From Azoarcus sp. (GTDB lineage Bacteria; Pseudomonadota; Gammaproteobacteria; Burkholderiales; Rhodocyclaceae): 64,000 nucleotides of DNA. A program made the position numbers and the translations under genes. This document shows, piece by piece, positions 60,882 through 64,000 of the stretch. Under the pieces are notes generated by a model. That model saw nothing but the letters and a program-made list of their open reading frames with translations. It was not told the origin of the DNA and searched no databases. Positions within the stretch are counted from its first letter, which is position 1; the number at the start of each line of letters is the position of its first letter. The DNA is taken from assembly GCA_031258965.1 (NCBI GenBank), contig JAIRMC010000106.1, positions 50,159 through 114,158 of the forward strand, given 5' to 3'.

Positions 60882-62159
60882 TCAGAGCGTTACCCGCCGG
60901 AAATCCGCCAGCAATTGCGCGAGATATACATTGAACCGTGTCGCCAGCGCGCCGTCGATCGCGCGGTGATCGGCGGTGAGCGAAAGCGGCAGGATCAGCC
61001 GGGGCTGGAATGCCTTGCCATCCCATACGGGTTTGATCGCCGATTTGTTGATGCCCAGGATCGCCACTTCCGGCGCGTTGATGATGGGCGAAAAGGATGT
61101 GCCGCCAATGCCGCCGAGGCTGGAGAGGGTGAAACTCGCGCCTTGCATGTCGACGGGTTTCAGCCGGCCTTCGCGGGCCTGCCGGGCGAGATCGGCGGTT
61201 TCCGCCGCGATCTCGAAAATGCCTTTCTTGTCGGCATTCTTGAGCACCGGCGCCACGAGGCCGTTCGGCGTATCGGCGGCGAAGCCGATGTGGAAATATT
61301 TTTTCAGGATGATGTCGTCGCCATCCAGTGAACTGTTGAATTCGGGGAATTCTTGCAGTGCCTTGACGCTGGCCTTGATGAGAAAGGCCAGCAAGGTCAG
61401 CTTCACGCCGCCGCTTTTTTCGCTTTCCTCGTTGATCTGGACGCGGAAGGCCTCCAGATCGGTGATGTCGGCGTCCTCGTGGTAGGTTACGGCGGGAATC
61501 ATCACCCAGTTGCGGGCGAGGTTCTGACCGGAAATTTTCTTGATGCGCGACAAGGGCCGTGTTTCGGTTTCGCCAAACCGGGAAAAATCGACCCGCGGCC
61601 AGGGCAGGAGCGCGAGTCCGGGCAGGGCTGGCGATGCGCCCGTCGGCGCGTCCGCCGTCAGTGCCCCCTTGATGTAAGCGGTTACGTCTTCCTTGAGAAT
61701 GCGCCCATGGGGGCCGTTGGGCGCGACTTTGGAGAGATCCGCGCCCAGCTCGCGAGCATAGGCGCGCACGGACGGCGAGGCGTGAACCTTACCACCTAAT
61801 GGCGGAACCGGCGGCAGGCCGCCGAGCGCCGCGCCAGCCGGGGCAGCGGCCACGACGGGAATCCCCTCATCGGCCATATGCGGCGGCGGCACGGCGGGGG
61901 AGGGCGCATTCGCCTGTGCGCCGGTTTCCACGCGGATCAACGAACTGCCTTCGGAAACCCTGTCGCCTAGCCTGACCAGCACTTCCTTTACGACGCCCGC
62001 AGCGGTGGCGGGCACGTCCATCGTTGCCTTGTCGGATTCCAGCGTTACGAGCGCGTCGTCGAGCGCCACCGTATCGCTGGGTTTCACGAAAATGTCGATG
62101 ATAGGCACATCGGAGAAATCGCCGATGTCCGGTACCTTGATGTCGATAAGCGTGCTCAT
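60882..62159 (-). CDS. aceF: Dihydrolipoyllysine-residue acetyltransferase, PDH E2
   Basis: Single lipoyl domain DALVTLESDKATMDVPA, E3-binding ASPSVRAYARELGADLSKVAPNGPHGRI, catalytic LSLTADHRAIDGALATRF. Confidence 0.94.
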   Translation of the reverse strand: MSTLIDIKVPDIGDFSDVPIIDIFVKPSDTVALDDALVTLESDKATMDVPATAAGVVKEVLVRLGDRVSEGSSLIRVETGAQANAPSPAVPPPHMADEGIPVVAAAPAGAALGGLPPVPPLGGKVHASPSVRAYARELGADLSKVAPNGPHGRILKEDVTAYIKGALTADAPTGASPALPGLALLPWPRVDFSRFGETETRPLSRIKKISGQNLARNWVMIPAVTYHEDADITDLEAFRVQINEESEKSGGVKLTLLAFLIKASVKALQEFPEFNSSLDGDDIILKKYFHIGFAADTPNGLVAPVLKNADKKGIFEIAAETADLARQAREGRLKPVDMQGASFTLSSLGGIGGTSFSPIINAPEVAILGINKSAIKPVWDGKAFQPRLILPLSLTADHRAIDGALATRFNVYLAQLLADFRRVTL

Positions 62160-62228
62160 GGTTAGTCTCCTCAGGGCGGTGGCACACGGTTGTTCTCAAT
62201 GTTTCTTCATTGGAAAATCCATTATCAG

Positions 62229-62924
62229 CTATTGGCAAAGCAGCGTCTTATACCAATTTCCCAATGCGGAGGTATATTGTTTCCTTTTTTGCTGACGGTG
62301 AAAATTTTCCCTGTCGCTGCGTGTTTTTTGGGCTTTAGTGTGTTTTTCACCTAGGTTATCGCGATAGATTTCGATGTCAGTCGAAAATTCATGGCTTTGA
62401 AAGCACATCATTGGAAATGCGCAATATCCTTTGAAACGCTTGGAAAATAAATTGTCAATACCTTTGCCTGCATAAGCTTCCCAACTTAATATGGTTTGGC
62501 AGCCTTGCGCCGAAATTATGTATGCGTGCATCCCTTGCCCCCGGCACCTGGCAATGCCAGGAAACCAGGTCAACCAGATTTTTCCGAGCAAAACACCAAG
62601 GTAAAAAATTTCCGGATTGTTACGGTTTAGGAATCGATTGATGTGTGCAACGGTCTTGTGAGAGGGAGAGCATGATAGAACGCAATCGTCTTCCAGGATC
62701 AAAGCTCTTTTGTATCCGCGTTGCAATATCATTTGGGCGCAAGCGCGGTGCGAATCATAACAACCGCGCTGCTGGTCTTCTTCATCTTTGTCTACCAGGA
62801 AGAACTCAATATCCAGGCCGGATTTACTGAAAGATTCCAGTAAAGACGCCCGCCTGTCTTCACGGTTATTCAGGCTGATGCACAGTGTGGCATCGATGTC
62901 CAACCCTTGCAAGGATTTAGTCAT
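62229..62924 (-). CDS. Glycosyltransferase family 25 (LOS/LPS biosynthesis type)
   Basis: CISLNNREDRRASLLESFSKSGLDIEFF...RALILEDDCVLS; visibly lower GC than neighbours. Confidence 0.8.
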   Translation of the reverse strand: MTKSLQGLDIDATLCISLNNREDRRASLLESFSKSGLDIEFFLVDKDEEDQQRGCYDSHRACAQMILQRGYKRALILEDDCVLSCSPSHKTVAHINRFLNRNNPEIFYLGVLLGKIWLTWFPGIARCRGQGMHAYIISAQGCQTILSWEAYAGKGIDNLFSKRFKGYCAFPMMCFQSHEFSTDIEIYRDNLGEKHTKAQKTRSDRENFHRQQKRKQYTSALGNWYKTLLCQ

Positions 62925-63109
62925 AAAAGTGCACCTCATGGAGAAGCATTGTAATTTGCCCTATAACTCAAACAAGAATGATATTGCAAAAATGCATATC
63001 ATGTCAATGCTTGCATGAACGTGGCAAGCCATGTGCCATTTCTCCCCAAGAATCTCCTTTGTTCTTCCCCGGTTTGGCTTCCAGCACAGCCACCATTGCA
63101 GTTCATGTT

Positions 63110-64000
63110 TCACACCCCTACAGGATTCGGCTTTTCCGCATCCAGCTTGTATTTGCCGATGGCTTCCGCGACTTTTTCGCGCGGGAATGTTCCTTCATCG
63201 GCAAGCGCCTTCAGCGCCGCGACCGTCACCCAATGGCGGTCGACCTCGAAAAAGCGCCGCAAGGCTTCCCGCGTGTCCGAGCGCCCGAAACCGTCCGTGC
63301 CCAGTGTTACATAACGCCGGCCGACGAAAGGTCGAATCTGCTCGGCATAGAGGCGCACATAATCGGTCGCGGCGATGATCGGGCCTGCTGTGTTTCCCAG
63401 GCATTTTTCAACATGCGAAATTCTTGGCGCCTCCAGCGGATGCAGCAAATTCCAGCGCGCGATATCCTGCCCTTCGCGGGTCAACACATTGAAGCCGGGG
63501 CAGCCCCAAAGATCGGCGTCTACGCCCCAATCCTCCTTCAACAGCGCGGCGGCGGCGACGACTTCGCGGAAGATGCTGCCGGAGCCGAGCAATTGCACCC
63601 GCGGCCCTTCGGAGGCGTTGCCTTTCCTGAACAGATACAGTCCCTTGACAATATCGGCTTCCGCGTCCACGGGCATTTCGGGATGTTCGTAGTTTTCGTT
63701 CATTACCGTGAGGTAATAGAACACATCCTCCTGTTCCTGATGCATGCGCCGCAGACCGTCCTGCACGATGACCGCCACTTCGTATTGAAAGGCCGGGTCA
63801 TAACTCACGCAATTGGGAATCAGATTGGCAAGTACCAGGCTATGGCCGTCCTCGTGCTGCAAGCCTTCGCCGTTCAGGGTAGTGCGGCCCGCCGTGCCGC
63901 CAATCAGGAAGCCGCGCGAACGCTGGTCGCCCGCCGCCCACACGAGATCCATCGTGCGCTGGATGCCGAACATGGAATAGCAGACATAGAAGGGAATCAT
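63110..64000 (-). CDS. aceE: Pyruvate dehydrogenase E1 component, C-terminal part (runs off right edge)
   Basis: IPFYVCYSMFGIQRTMDLVWAAGDQRSRGFLIGGTAGRTTLNGEGLQHEDGHS ... RRYVTLGTDGFGRSDTREALRRFFEVDRHWV. Confidence 0.95.
   Translation of the reverse strand: MIPFYVCYSMFGIQRTMDLVWAAGDQRSRGFLIGGTAGRTTLNGEGLQHEDGHSLVLANLIPNCVSYDPAFQYEVAVIVQDGLRRMHQEQEDVFYYLTVMNENYEHPEMPVDAEADIVKGLYLFRKGNASEGPRVQLLGSGSIFREVVAAAALLKEDWGVDADLWGCPGFNVLTREGQDIARWNLLHPLEAPRISHVEKCLGNTAGPIIAATDYVRLYAEQIRPFVGRRYVTLGTDGFGRSDTREALRRFFEVDRHWVTVAALKALADEGTFPREKVAEAIGKYKLDAEKPNPVGV

Overview
This window looks like ordinary beta-proteobacterial chromosome (GC-rich, dense, Rhodocyclales-like by gene content; taxonomic placement is inference). 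Recognisable blocks: a sulfate ABC transporter (cysT-cysW-cysA-cysB) whose binding-protein gene is reduced to a short remnant; zapD-yacG; rep helicase; gltX; metY; a flagellar block (flhF-flhG-fliA-motC-motD); a GGDEF/EAL protein; recQ-rfaE2-lpdA; rpoH preceded by a perfect CIRCE element; erpA; argC; hisC diverging from hisB-H-A-F-I(E); hinT-tatABC; nemA-like OYE; a TetR/EmrAB efflux locus; a pilA-type pilin with a sigma54-like promoter; rhlE; a degenerate EAL protein followed by dNK-panB-panC; a DNA glycosylase; a membrane C13-family peptidase; rpsP-rimM-trmD-rplS; two lipoproteins; a short RTX protein; GMC oxidoreductase; aldehyde dehydrogenase; tlyA-metF; asparaginase; and aceE/aceF split by a low-GC GT25 gene. 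No transposase, CRISPR array, phage or obvious defence island was seen. The most unusual signals are a 42-bp tandem array (36161-36474) with an invariant TAACGTTAC core and a single inverted relative 35 kb away (about 1299-1340), the collapsed sbp remnant, a decayed duplicate of a gene at the left edge, an in-frame hisI-hisE fusion, and the GT25 insertion within the pyruvate dehydrogenase operon. All assignments come from reading the sequence and from family knowledge; no searches were run.
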